The position numbers and the translations under genes were made by a program. 32,735 bases of DNA, taken from NCBI GenBank assembly GCA_029887765.1, contig JARXPF010000005.1:1-32735 (forward strand), in the 5' to 3' direction. The stretch is from Candidatus Methanomethylicota archaeon. GTDB lineage: Archaea > Thermoproteota > Methanomethylicia > Methanomethylicales > Methanomethylicaceae. Positions 7,306 to 14,644 of this stretch are shown here, piece after piece (the stretch's first letter is position 1; every line of letters begins with the position of its first letter). The notes beneath the pieces were generated by a model. The model did not search any database. It worked only from the letters and a program-made list of their open reading frames with translations, and was not told the DNA's origin.

Positions 7306-7590
7306 TTATCCACCATGAACAGATGGAAGAATTACTATTTCATCTCCATCATTAATTTTTGAATTTTCTCCTTCAATTAAATTTATATCCTTTCCATTTA
7401 TGAAAACAATTACATCAGGTCTAATATTTCCATTTTTATCAAATAATCTTGATTTTAATGCTTCATTTTCTTTTAATTTTAAAAATTCTAATAAATCTTT
7501 TAATTTATCTCCATTTATTGAAATTTCTTTAATAGGTTCTTTTGAAAGTCCTCTTAATACTGCTAAATATTTTAATTTAATAGTTGGTAT
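7306..7590 (-). CDS. MoaD/ThiS-family ubiquitin-like protein (no canonical start)
   Basis: About 94 residues with the beta-grasp pattern IKLKYLAVLRG ... DVIVFINGKDI ... DGDEIVILPSVHGG, ending in the C-terminal Gly-Gly that is adenylated or thiocarboxylated in MoaD/ThiS/SAMP proteins. It could be a molybdopterin-synthase small subunit, a sulfur carrier for tRNA thiolation, or a protein modifier. The frame has no ATG, GTG or TTG near its start: the SD AGGTGA is followed in frame only by ATA ATA CCA, so initiation is probably at ATA (7588-7590 or 7591-7593). The SD overlaps the stop of the SerK-like gene. A short out-of-frame ATG (7595-7597) leads to a stop after six codons. The family is firm; the start is unusual. 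Confidence 0.85.
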   Translation of the reverse strand: MPTIKLKYLAVLRGLSKEPIKEISINGDKLKDLLEFLKLKENEALKSRLFDKNGNIRPDVIVFINGKDINLIEGENSKINDGDEIVILPSVHGG

Positions 7591-7596
7591 TATGCA

Positions 7597-8367
7597 TCAC
7601 CTAAAAGAGGTTTTAGATTCAAAAATATAAAGTTCTTCCTCATTTTTACTAATATTGAATCTTCCATTTTTAAGTAATATTTCTAATTTCTTAGATGCAA
7701 TTTCTAATTCTTCCATTAACCAATTTATTGGAATATTTAAACCTAAAACTCTATATGGAAGAATATGACGAGTAGATTTCTTAGGAAATGGATTATTTTG
7801 TTTAGCAGCATTAATTACTTCATCTTTAGTTATTGATGGTACTGCTAAAATAACTTTTACCATTCCAGATTCTAAAAGTTGAAAAGCTTCATTATCTTTT
7901 GCATAATATATTCCATAATCTTTATATTTTTCAGTTAATGAATCAAGTAATCTATATGCATTATAAATACCATTCCAATCAAATACATAAGAAGATTCAT
8001 TAAAAATTATAGCAAGTGAAGCTTCTCTTAATTTTAACATATTAAGTGCAGTTTCTCTATCAGTAGATTTAGCATTTGATATAATATCCATAGAAGGAAT
8101 TTTAGTTAAACAACGATACCAACAAGCTATTTTTAATTTTTGAGATTTATAATTGTAAAGTACAGAAGGCATATATTTACAACCTAATTCTTTAAGTGCA
8201 AAATATCTATGAGTACCATCTAATATTACAAAAGACTTGTCTGCTATTGCTATTGGATCTTTAATAATTCCTTCTTTTTTAATTGAATCAATAATTTTTG
8301 ATAATAAAATAGAATCATATTCTTCATGTGGTTTTATTTCTTCAATTGGAATAAGTGAAATTTTCAT
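7597..8367 (-). CDS. ParB/Srx-domain protein, SerK/SbnI-like (possible serine kinase)
   Basis: A 256-residue protein. The N-terminal ParB/sulfiredoxin fold (about 1-100) includes an LDGTHRYFALKELG segment near residues 49-62 that matches the nucleotide-binding DGHHR-type motif of the archaeal ADP-dependent serine kinase SerK and bacterial SbnI. A Trp near residue 83 and an acidic residue near 32 could correspond to functional residues of SerK, but I cannot align them. If SerK-like, it makes O-phosphoserine for cysteine or Sep-tRNA metabolism. The ATG at 8365-8367 follows a GTGAT SD; GTG 8374-8376 is less likely. A C/D sRNA ends 11 bases upstream. The gene is followed by the MoaD-like gene, so a sulfur or cysteine theme is possible. 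Fold likely, reaction inferred. Confidence 0.68.
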   Translation of the reverse strand: MKISLIPIEEIKPHEEYDSILLSKIIDSIKKEGIIKDPIAIADKSFVILDGTHRYFALKELGCKYMPSVLYNYKSQKLKIACWYRCLTKIPSMDIISNAKSTDRETALNMLKLREASLAIIFNESSYVFDWNGIYNAYRLLDSLTEKYKDYGIYYAKDNEAFQLLESGMVKVILAVPSITKDEVINAAKQNNPFPKKSTRHILPYRVLGLNIPINWLMEELEIASKKLEILLKNGRFNISKNEEELYIFESKTSFR

Positions 8368-8378
8368 AATAATCACAG

Positions 8379-8432
8379 TCAGTGGAGGTGCTTATTCTTC
8401 ATCGTTTCCTCAGAGCAGGTCAACTTCTTCAT
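8379..8432 (-). ncRNA. box C/D guide sRNA in the SerK-like gene leader
   Basis: Read on minus: box C ATGAAGA (8426-8432), 12-nt guide AGTTGACCTGCT (8414-8425), box D' CTGA (8410-8413), 7-nt linker, box C' ATGAAGA (8396-8402), 13-nt guide ATAAGCACCTCCA (8383-8395), box D CTGA (8379-8382). Both C boxes use the same variant as the sRNA at 1630-1682. Target complements are AGCAGGTCAACT and TGGAGGTGCTTAT, not assigned. It lies 30 bp after the S17e stop and 11 bp before the ATG of the SerK-like gene, so it is embedded in a same-strand transcript and probably excised. The second guide contains CACCTCC, the 16S anti-SD sequence. Confidence 0.87.
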
Positions 8433-8462
8433 TCCAAATAATAATTTAACTGAAGTAATAAT

Positions 8463-8699
8463 TTAAGATGCCGCTTTTTCAGCTTCTTGAGCTGCAATTG
8501 CTGCTTCTCTTTTCTTTTTAGAAGCCATGATTCTAGTTATATATCCTGCAACTCTATTTCCTAAATGTTTACTTCTTATTGTTGAATATTGATATACTAA
8601 TTTTTTATTATTTTCAAAATCTGTTGTAAACATATTTGGAAATTCTTCTATTAATTTTGTAGCAATTATCTTAACTTTACTAATTCTAACTTTGCCCAT
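8463..8699 (-). CDS. rps17e: ribosomal protein S17e
   Basis: A 78-residue small-subunit protein of the archaeal/eukaryotic S17e family. It has the conserved N-terminal MGKVRISKVKI start, the NKKLV segment and SKHLGNRVAGYITR (about 44-57). An Ala/Glu-rich helical tail follows. The length is normal for archaea. The ATG at 8697-8699 has a TTAGGG-type SD. It is divergent from the histone gene (67-bp shared promoter region) and is followed on the same strand by a C/D sRNA. Confidence 0.95.
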   Translation of the reverse strand: MGKVRISKVKIIATKLIEEFPNMFTTDFENNKKLVYQYSTIRSKHLGNRVAGYITRIMASKKKREAAIAAQEAEKAAS

Positions 8700-8766
8700 A
8701 AAACCCTAAGAATTTAAAACGATAATTTAAAATTTTTGATTAAATAATTTTTAAAAAGGGATTAAA
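8700..8766. promoter_or_regulatory. divergent promoter region S17e / histone
   Basis: A 67-bp gap between divergent genes. On minus, TTTAAATT-like TATA sequences precede S17e; on plus, TTTTTAAAAA and SD AGGGAT precede the histone ATG. The sequence is too AT-rich to fix single boxes by eye. Confidence 0.45.
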
Positions 8767-8997
8767 ATGCCAGATATTGCTTTTTCTGCTATTGATAGAA
8801 TTATGAGAAAAGCTGGAGCTGAAAGAGTAAGTGAAGATGGAGTTGAAGCTCTTAGAGATGTTATAGAAACTTTAGCATTAGAAATTTCAAGAGAAGCCAT
8901 AGCTTTAGCAAGACATGCAGGAAGAAAAACTGTAAATGCTGAAGATGTGAAATTAGCAAGTAGAAAACTTCTTGCATTAACAAAACTTGGAATTTAA
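8767..8997 (+). CDS. archaeal histone (HMf family)
   Basis: A 76-residue minimal histone fold with no tails. Helix 1 contains IDRIMRKAGAERVSEDG, the long helix 2 contains ALEISREAIALARHAGRKTVNAEDV, and a short helix 3 follows (KLASRKLLAL). Basic Arg/Lys in the L1 and L2 loops (RVSED, RKTVNAED) match the DNA-contacting positions of HMfA/HMfB. It dimerises and wraps DNA as hypernucleosome-like fibres. The ATG has SD GGGAT. It is followed 62 bp later by the thermosome gene, which has its own TATA-like element. Certain identification. Confidence 0.96.
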   Translation: MPDIAFSAIDRIMRKAGAERVSEDGVEALRDVIETLALEISREAIALARHAGRKTVNAEDVKLASRKLLALTKLGI

Positions 8998-9006
8998 TAA
9001 GAGAAA

Positions 9007-9018
9007 TCTATATATAGA
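9007..9018 (+). promoter_or_regulatory. TATA-like element for the thermosome gene
   Basis: The palindromic TCTATATATAGA lies 42-53 bases before the thermosome ATG, a suitable distance for a TATA box with a short leader carrying SD GGTGAT. A T-run at about 9031-9039 lies between them and could also end the histone transcript. Confidence 0.5.
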
Positions 9019-9059
9019 AGTGGTTCTTCTTCTTTTTTTGCTTATTGTGGTGATATTAT

Positions 9060-10703
9060 ATGGTAGCTGCTCAAATTGGTAGTGTTCCAGTTTTAATATT
9101 AAAAGAAGGTACTCAAAGAACTCATGGAAGAGAAGCTCAAAGAGTAAACATAATGGCTGCATTAGCAATTGCTGAAGCAGTAAAAACAACACTAGGACCA
9201 AAAGGAATGGATAAAATGCTTGTAGATACACTTGGTGATGTTACTATAACAAATGATGGTGCTACTATACTTGGAGAAATAGAAGTTCAACATCCTGCTG
9301 CAAAAATTATGGTAGAAGTTTCAAAAACACAAGATGAAGAAGTTGGAGATGGAACAACTTCTTCAGTAGTATTAGCAGGAGAATTACTTAAAAGAGCTGA
9401 GGAACTTATAGAGAAAAATATTCATCCAACATTAATAATACAAGGTTATAAAAAAGCTGCTGAAAAAGCTATTGAAACACTTTCAAAAATTGCTATTTCA
9501 GTTAATATAGACGATGATGAAACATTAAGGAAAATTGCTTTTACAGCAATGAATAGTAAAGCTTCAGCAGGAATTCCTGAAATATTTGCAGATATGGTAG
9601 TAAAAGCAATGAAACAAATTGCTGAAAAACGTGGAGATAAGTACATTGCTGATATTGATTATGTACAAATAGTAAAGAAACAAGGAGGAAGTGTAACTGA
9701 TAGTATGCTAGTATATGGAGTTATTGTAGATAAAGAAATAGTTCATCCAGGAATGCCAAAGAAAGTCACTGATGCTAAAATTGCATTAATTGATGCACCA
9801 CTTGAAATTGAGAAAACTGAAATTGATGCAGAAATTAGAATCTCTGATCCTTCACAAATGAAAGCCTTTATTGAAGAAGAAGGGAGAATGCTTAGAGAAA
9901 TGGTTAATAAAATAAAGAGTGTAGGAGCTAATGTTGTATTTTGTCAAAAAGGAATTGATGATTTAGCTCAACATTACTTAGCTAAAGAAGGAATTGTTGC
10001 TCTTAGGAGAGTAAAGAAATCAGATATGGAGAAATTAGCAAAAGCTACTGGAGCTAGAATTGTAACAAATCTTGATGACTTAACACCAGCAGATCTTGGT
10101 TATGCAAAACTTGTTGAAGAAAGAAGATTTGGAGAAGATAAATTAACTTTTGTTGAAGGTTGTAAAAATCCAAGAGCTGTAAGTATACTAATTAGAGGAG
10201 GATTACAAAGAGTAGTTGATGAAGCTGAGAGAACTTTACATGATGCATTATGTGCAGTCTCTGATGTAATTGAAGATGGAAAAATTGTTGCTGGAGGAGG
10301 AGCTCCAGAAATGGAAGCTGCTAAAGTATTAAAAGAATATGCTGCAAGTGTTGGTGGAAGAGAGCAATTAGCAATAGAAGCTTTTGCAGATAGCTTAGAA
10401 GTAATTCCAAGAACATTAGCAGAAAATGCTGGATTAGATCCAATTGATATTATTGTTGAATTAAGATCTCGTCATGAAAAAGGAGAAATCTGGGCTGGTG
10501 TTGACGTGGTAGAAGGAAAAGTAGTGAATATGCTTGAAAAAGGTGTTGTAGAACCATTAGTAGTAAAAACTCAAATGATTAAATCTGCAGTAGAAGCTGC
10601 TTCAATGATATTAAGAATAGACGATGTCATTGCAGCTGCCAAGACTTCAACTCCATCAAAAGCTCCTGAGACAAAGCCAGAAGAAACTAGTGAAACTGAT
10701 TAA
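9060..10703 (+). CDS. thermosome (group II chaperonin) subunit
   Basis: A 547-residue CCT-type chaperonin that folds proteins in an ATP-driven double ring with a built-in lid. Visible motifs are [13 protein letters not shown] (about 43-55) and NDGATIL, both in the equatorial nucleotide site, and [15 protein letters not shown] with the catalytic Asp. The late AGGGAPEME segment is also present. The C-terminal tail is short and acidic ([10 protein letters not shown]) rather than Gly/Met-rich. The start is ATG 9060 with GGTGAT five bases upstream; GTG 9063 is the next codon. Only one subunit gene is in the window. The AK6 gene follows, 26 bp later. Certain identification. Confidence 0.97.
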   Translation: MVAAQIGSVPVLILKEGTQRTHGREAQRVNIMAALAIAEAVKTTLGPKGMDKMLVDTLGDVTITNDGATILGEIEVQHPAAKIMVEVSKTQDEEVGDGTTSSVVLAGELLKRAEELIEKNIHPTLIIQGYKKAAEKAIETLSKIAISVNIDDDETLRKIAFTAMNSKASAGIPEIFADMVVKAMKQIAEKRGDKYIADIDYVQIVKKQGGSVTDSMLVYGVIVDKEIVHPGMPKKVTDAKIALIDAPLEIEKTEIDAEIRISDPSQMKAFIEEEGRMLREMVNKIKSVGANVVFCQKGIDDLAQHYLAKEGIVALRRVKKSDMEKLAKATGARIVTNLDDLTPADLGYAKLVEERRFGEDKLTFVEGCKNPRAVSILIRGGLQRVVDEAERTLHDALCAVSDVIEDGKIVAGGGAPEMEAAKVLKEYAASVGGREQLAIEAFADSLEVIPRTLAENAGLDPIDIIVELRSRHEKGEIWAGVDVVEGKVVNMLEKGVVEPLVVKTQMIKSAVEAASMILRIDDVIAAAKTSTPSKAPETKPEETSETD

Positions 10704-10729
10704 TTTTTTATTTTTTTGGAGGTTTTTTT

Positions 10730-11293
10730 ATTAATATTGTAATAACTGGAACGCCTGGTGTAGGAAAAACAACTATTGCTAAAATTCTTTCTAATAGACT
10801 TGGATTAAAATTAATAGAATTAAATAAATTTGTAAAAGATATTAATGCTATTATTGGATTAGATGAAAAAAGAGAAGCTGAAATAATAGATGAAAGAAAA
10901 GTTAGAAAAGAATTGTTAAAAATTTTAAGTAAAAATAGTGGATATATAATTGAAGGACATTGGGGAGAAATTGTACCAAAAAAATATGTAGATTATGTAA
11001 TAGTAATAAGAGCACATCCATTAGTTTTAATGGAAAGATTAAGAAAAAAAGGATATAATGAAGAAAAAATTAAGGAAAATGTACAAGCTGAATTATTAGA
11101 TTATTGTTTAATAAAAGCTGTGGAAGTTTTTGGTGAAGAAAAAGTCTTTGAATATGATAATACTAAAGAAGATATTGAAGAAAGTGTTAATAATATTATA
11201 AAAATAATTAAAGAAGGAATAGGACTTAAACCAGGAAGTATTAATTGGATAAGTAAACTTGAAGAAGAGGGAAAATTAAGAGAAATTCTTTAA
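10730..11293 (+). CDS. AK6-type adenylate/NMP kinase (ATT start inferred)
   Basis: A 187-residue P-loop NMP kinase of the AK6/Fap7 family (archaeal putative adenylate kinase). The N-terminus IVITGTPGVGKTT (Walker A about residues 6-14) opens the fold. IIEGHW and YVIVIRAHPLVLMERL follow, matching the Walker B-like Asp and LID regions. Fap7 also acts in 40S maturation, so a dual role is possible. No ATG, GTG or TTG precedes the P-loop in this frame; the first is TTG 10913, which would delete the active site. A perfect SD GGAGG (10718-10722) is followed seven bases later by ATT AAT ATT GTA, so ATT at 10730 is the apparent start. It lies 26 bp after the thermosome stop, probably in the same transcript. 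Confidence 0.88.
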   Translation: MNIVITGTPGVGKTTIAKILSNRLGLKLIELNKFVKDINAIIGLDEKREAEIIDERKVRKELLKILSKNSGYIIEGHWGEIVPKKYVDYVIVIRAHPLVLMERLRKKGYNEEKIKENVQAELLDYCLIKAVEVFGEEKVFEYDNTKEDIEESVNNIIKIIKEGIGLKPGSINWISKLEEEGKLREIL

Positions 11294-11345
11294 ACATCGG
11301 TAATTTTATTATATAGATATAAAACTTCCTTATAGGGGGATAGAA

Positions 11346-11768
11346 ATGTCAACTATGAGTACAAAAAGATACATTAGTGAATTAAATAATTTCATTGATA
11401 GAATTGTTAAAGTTATAACCATGAGAGGTACAGTATATGAAGGAAAATTAATTGGATTAGATTTTTCAAATCTTAATATATGTCTCAGTGATGTATTAAT
11501 TGAAGGAGAGAAATATCCAAGAGTTGTAATAAATGGAAATGCTATATCAGAAATTATATTAAAAGAAAAGCCATTTGATTTAAAAGGACTTTCTGATAGA
11601 TTATCAAAACTATTTCCAAATATGGTTAAATATTATGAAGATGCTGGATTTATAATGGTAATGGATAGAATAAAAGTCACTGCTGAAGGTGTTGAAGGAT
11701 CAGGACCAATGTATGAAAGAGTTAAAAAAGTTTATGATCAATATGTCATAGAACAAAAGAGTGCATAA
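11346..11768 (+). CDS. Sm-like protein with C-terminal extension (SmAP3 type)
   Basis: A 140-residue protein. The N-terminal Sm fold (about 12-75) has Sm1 (RIVKVITMRGTVYEGKLIGLD then NICLSDV) and a short Sm2 (VVINGNAISEI). A further C-terminal domain of about 60 residues matches the SmAP3 layout known from Thermoproteota, which forms ring assemblies and is thought to bind RNA. The ATG at 11346 has SD GGGGAT. A TATA-like ATTATATAGATA lies at about 11310-11321, so it may have its own promoter. tgtA starts 3 bp after its stop, pointing to one RNA-related operon. Family likely; function unknown. Confidence 0.82.
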   Translation: MSTMSTKRYISELNNFIDRIVKVITMRGTVYEGKLIGLDFSNLNICLSDVLIEGEKYPRVVINGNAISEIILKEKPFDLKGLSDRLSKLFPNMVKYYEDAGFIMVMDRIKVTAEGVEGSGPMYERVKKVYDQYVIEQKSA

Positions 11769-11771
11769 ATA

Positions 11772-13256
11772 ATGTGCTTTGAAATTAAAGAAAGAGATTT
11801 AGCTGGTAAAATTGGAATATTAAAAACTAGAAGAGGAAATATAGAAACTCCTTATGTAATGCCTGTAGTAAATCCAATTAGGAATATAATAAAACCATCA
11901 GAGCTAAAATCAGAATTTAAATTAAATATGATTATTACAAATTCATATATAATATTCAAGCATTATGGAAAAGAAGCTAAAGATGTTCATGAAATTACAG
12001 GATTTGATGGAATTATTATGACTGATTCTGGAGCTTATCAATTACTTGTATATGGAAAAATAGATGTTTCTAATAAAGAAATTTTAGAATTTCAAGAAAA
12101 AATAAAAAGTGATATTGGAGTTATATTAGATATTCCTACAGGTGGAATTATAGATAGAAAAAATGCAGAATATACAGTAATGGAAACTTTAAGAAGAGCT
12201 AAAGAAAGTATTTCTTTAAGAAAAGATAATACAATGCTTTGGGCTGGTCCAATACAAGGTGGAAGATTTTTAGATTTAATAGAAATGTGTGCAGAAAAAA
12301 TGGGAGAACTTGATTTTCATATACATCCTTTAGGTAGTCCTACTCAAATAATGGAAAATTATGATTATTCAACACTTGTAGATATGATAGTTATTGCAAA
12401 AAGAAAACTTCCTCCAGAAAGACCATTTCATTTATTTGGAGCTGGACATCCAATGATGCTTTCATTAGCAGTAGCTCTTGGATGTGATTTATTTGATTCT
12501 GCAGCTTATGCTTTATTTGCTAAAGATGGAAGATATATGACACAAAATGGAACAATTAGAATAGAAAATTTAAAAGAATTGCCATGTTGTTGTCCTATTT
12601 GTAATAAATATGATATTAAATATTTAATGGAAATTAATAAAAATGAAAGAGAAGTTTTATTAGCAAAACATAATTTATATGTAGTAATTGAAGAAATTAA
12701 AATAATAAAAGAAGCAATAAGAGAAGGAAGATTATGGGAATTACTTGAAATGAGATGTCGTTCTCATCCAAGATTATATGAAGGTTTTAAAAAAATTTTA
12801 AAATATTCAAAATATTTAGAAGAACAAGATCCTATAATAAGTAAAAGAGGAATTTTTTTCTATGATTATCTTTCTATGAATAGACCTGAAGTAATAAGAT
12901 ATAAAAATAGACTTGAAGAAAGATATGAAAAACCTGAAAATAAAGAAGTACTTTTATTATTACCAATGCCAAAAAGTAAACCATTTAATAAATCTAAAAT
13001 TTTTAAAAAAGCTATTAAAATAGTAGGAGAAAATGTACATATTTGTTTTTATGGAGATCCTTTTGGAATAATTCCATCAGAATTAGCTGAAACTTTTCCT
13101 TTATCACAATTTGAATCTTCTTTAGAAAATATAGGAATTTGGAAAGAAGATGTGAAAAAATTTGCTAAGAATTATAAAGAAGTAATAATTCTTGGAGAAA
13201 AAATTAATGGATTTAAATCAATAAAAAATATTGATGAATTAAAGGTGAAAGAATGA
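11772..13256 (+). CDS. tgtA: archaeal tRNA-guanine (preQ0) transglycosylase TgtA
   Basis: Exchanges guanine-15 of tRNA for preQ0, the first step to archaeosine. The 494-residue protein has a TIM-barrel catalytic domain. The nucleophile is in TDSGAYQ (D85), DIPTGG and GPIQGG segments follow, and FDSAAYALFAKDGRYMT carries the second key Asp. Zinc ligands are in CCCICNKYD plus a later His. The C-terminal half has the archaeal linker domain (GDPFGIIPSELAETFP), but the protein ends without an obvious PUA domain. Such short forms occur in some lineages. It overlaps the PHP gene by 4 bp. Certain family. Confidence 0.94.
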   Translation: MCFEIKERDLAGKIGILKTRRGNIETPYVMPVVNPIRNIIKPSELKSEFKLNMIITNSYIIFKHYGKEAKDVHEITGFDGIIMTDSGAYQLLVYGKIDVSNKEILEFQEKIKSDIGVILDIPTGGIIDRKNAEYTVMETLRRAKESISLRKDNTMLWAGPIQGGRFLDLIEMCAEKMGELDFHIHPLGSPTQIMENYDYSTLVDMIVIAKRKLPPERPFHLFGAGHPMMLSLAVALGCDLFDSAAYALFAKDGRYMTQNGTIRIENLKELPCCCPICNKYDIKYLMEINKNEREVLLAKHNLYVVIEEIKIIKEAIREGRLWELLEMRCRSHPRLYEGFKKILKYSKYLEEQDPIISKRGIFFYDYLSMNRPEVIRYKNRLEERYEKPENKEVLLLLPMPKSKPFNKSKIFKKAIKIVGENVHICFYGDPFGIIPSELAETFPLSQFESSLENIGIWKEDVKKFAKNYKEVIILGEKINGFKSIKNIDELKVKE

Positions 13257-13852
13257 GAATAATACTTGATCCTCATATTCATACAAATAGTTCACCAGAT
13301 AGTACAATTACTATAAATCAATTATTAAGTGGAATTCTTGCAGCTGGAATAAATGCAATTGCTATAACAGATCATGAAAATATGGAAGGTTATAAAAGAT
13401 TAAAAAATAGTCCTTCTTTTAAAAATATTTTATTAATACCTGGTATAGAAATTACAACTAAAATAGGAGATTTAATAATTCTTGGATTAGAAAATCCAAT
13501 TATTTCTCAAGATCCCTTAATATTAATAGAAAAAGTTAAGCAAGAAGGAGGAATTGTTATAGCACCACATCCATTTGATGAAAATAGAAAATCCATAGGA
13601 AATCTTTGTGCAAAAATAGGAGTAGATTTAATTGAAGTTTATAATGGAAGAAGTAGTCCTAAAGCTAATAAAGAAGCTAGGGAATTTGCAAATGCATTAA
13701 ATATAAAAATGATAGGAGGAAGTGATGCACATAGAAAAGAAGAATTAGGTAGTGTTATAAATATTCTAGAATGTGAAAAAACTATTGAAGATGTATTAAA
13801 TGAAATTAGGAAAGGTTGTAAAATTGTTGTAAGAAAAACTAAAATTTATTAA
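13253..13852 (+). CDS. PHP-domain metal-dependent phosphoesterase
   Basis: A 199-residue stand-alone PHP domain. Metal-binding motifs in order are DPHIHT (H8, H10), ITDHEN, a Glu in PGIEIT, APHPFD, and GSDAH near residue 157. PHP enzymes hydrolyse phosphoesters such as histidinol phosphate, RNA or nucleotide ends; the substrate here is unknown. An ATGA overlap with tgtA and SD AGGTGA within the tgtA 3' end show translational coupling. It ends 6 bp from the convergent PAC2 gene. Confidence 0.88.
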   Translation: MRIILDPHIHTNSSPDSTITINQLLSGILAAGINAIAITDHENMEGYKRLKNSPSFKNILLIPGIEITTKIGDLIILGLENPIISQDPLILIEKVKQEGGIVIAPHPFDENRKSIGNLCAKIGVDLIEVYNGRSSPKANKEAREFANALNIKMIGGSDAHRKEELGSVINILECEKTIEDVLNEIRKGCKIVVRKTKIY

Positions 13853-13858
13853 AGTTTA

Positions 13859-14566
13859 TTATATATAAAGCATTTTATGATCTTTTTTAATTCTTTCTTG
13901 TCTTTGTTTAAGTAATTCTTGAATTTCTTCTTCTATTTTATGAGCATCACTTATTAATTGAGAAGTATCTATAGATAATCCAGTGAGTTTATTTATAAAT
14001 TCAATAGCAATTGCAGCTGCCATAGGATCAGGTCTTGCTGGATTTGCATAAGGAAGTAAAGCTATTGCTGGAAAATTATTTATTTCAAAATGAGATAGCA
14101 TAATTGCTAATGGTCCTACTACAAAAAGTCCTTTTTCTAAAATAGGTATATCAATATTCATTTTAAAACTACTTGTTGGAACACATCTTATTTTATCATT
14201 TTCAGAAGTCTTAAGTCTTCCATCAAGTCCTCCTATTAAATAAGCAGTACTAAACTTTTCTTTTATTGCCCAATCTGCTAAAATTCTTGAAAATTTTTGT
14301 CTTTCTTTTGCATGAGGGGGGACATTTGTTAAAACAAAGATACAATTCTCATATTTATAAATTTCAAATGGAAGAGATATTCTATCTTCATCCATACAAA
14401 CAAAAGGTGGCATTAAATCTGTAGTAATATAACCTATTAATTCTGCTTTTAAATTTGTAACAGCATGTTTTATTGTTATAAAACCTGTAGCTCCTAAGCC
14501 ATGAAATCCAGTTATTAATATTGAATTTTTAAGTGAAACTTTTTTCATATGAAATTCTATTGACAT
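13859..14566 (-). CDS. PAC2-family protein
   Basis: A 235-residue protein of the PAC2 (proteasome assembly chaperone 2, formerly DUF75) family. Recognisable parts are NSILITGFHGLGATGF near residues 14-29, the AYLIGGLDGR strand and loop, FVVGPLAIML, ALLPYANPARPDP and a C-terminal helix of Lys/Glu/Gln. The family helps proteasome assembly in eukaryotes; the archaeal role is not settled, and some members pair with ATP-grasp enzymes. The ATG at 14564-14566 has SD GGAGGA. It is divergent from the beta-CASP gene with a 78-bp shared promoter region. Confidence 0.82.
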   Translation of the reverse strand: MSIEFHMKKVSLKNSILITGFHGLGATGFITIKHAVTNLKAELIGYITTDLMPPFVCMDEDRISLPFEIYKYENCIFVLTNVPPHAKERQKFSRILADWAIKEKFSTAYLIGGLDGRLKTSENDKIRCVPTSSFKMNIDIPILEKGLFVVGPLAIMLSHFEINNFPAIALLPYANPARPDPMAAAIAIEFINKLTGLSIDTSQLISDAHKIEEEIQELLKQRQERIKKDHKMLYI

Positions 14567-14644
14567 ATAAAATCCTCCAATTTTTTAACGAAATGTTACT
14601 TTTAAATATTTTTATAATTTATCAAAATTTAAGGAGGAATATGA
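14567..14644. promoter_or_regulatory. divergent promoter region PAC2 / beta-CASP
   Basis: A 78-bp gap. Both ends carry near-perfect SDs (GGAGGA on minus, AAGGAGGA on plus). TATA-like runs (TTTTTATAATTTA on plus; ATTATAAAAATATTTAAAAG on minus) occupy its middle, so both genes probably start here. Confidence 0.5.

Noticed and set aside
7597-8367. ParB-like protein as a chromosome-partition factor
   Set aside because: No helix-turn-helix DNA-binding domain, no ParA partner and no parS-like repeats nearby; the segment around DGTHR fits the SerK/SbnI type better.
13859-14566. Adjacent PAC2 gene and MoaD/SAMP-like protein as a proteasome-modifier system
   Set aside because: The genes are 6 kb apart on separate transcripts, and no proteasome or E1-like gene is in the window.
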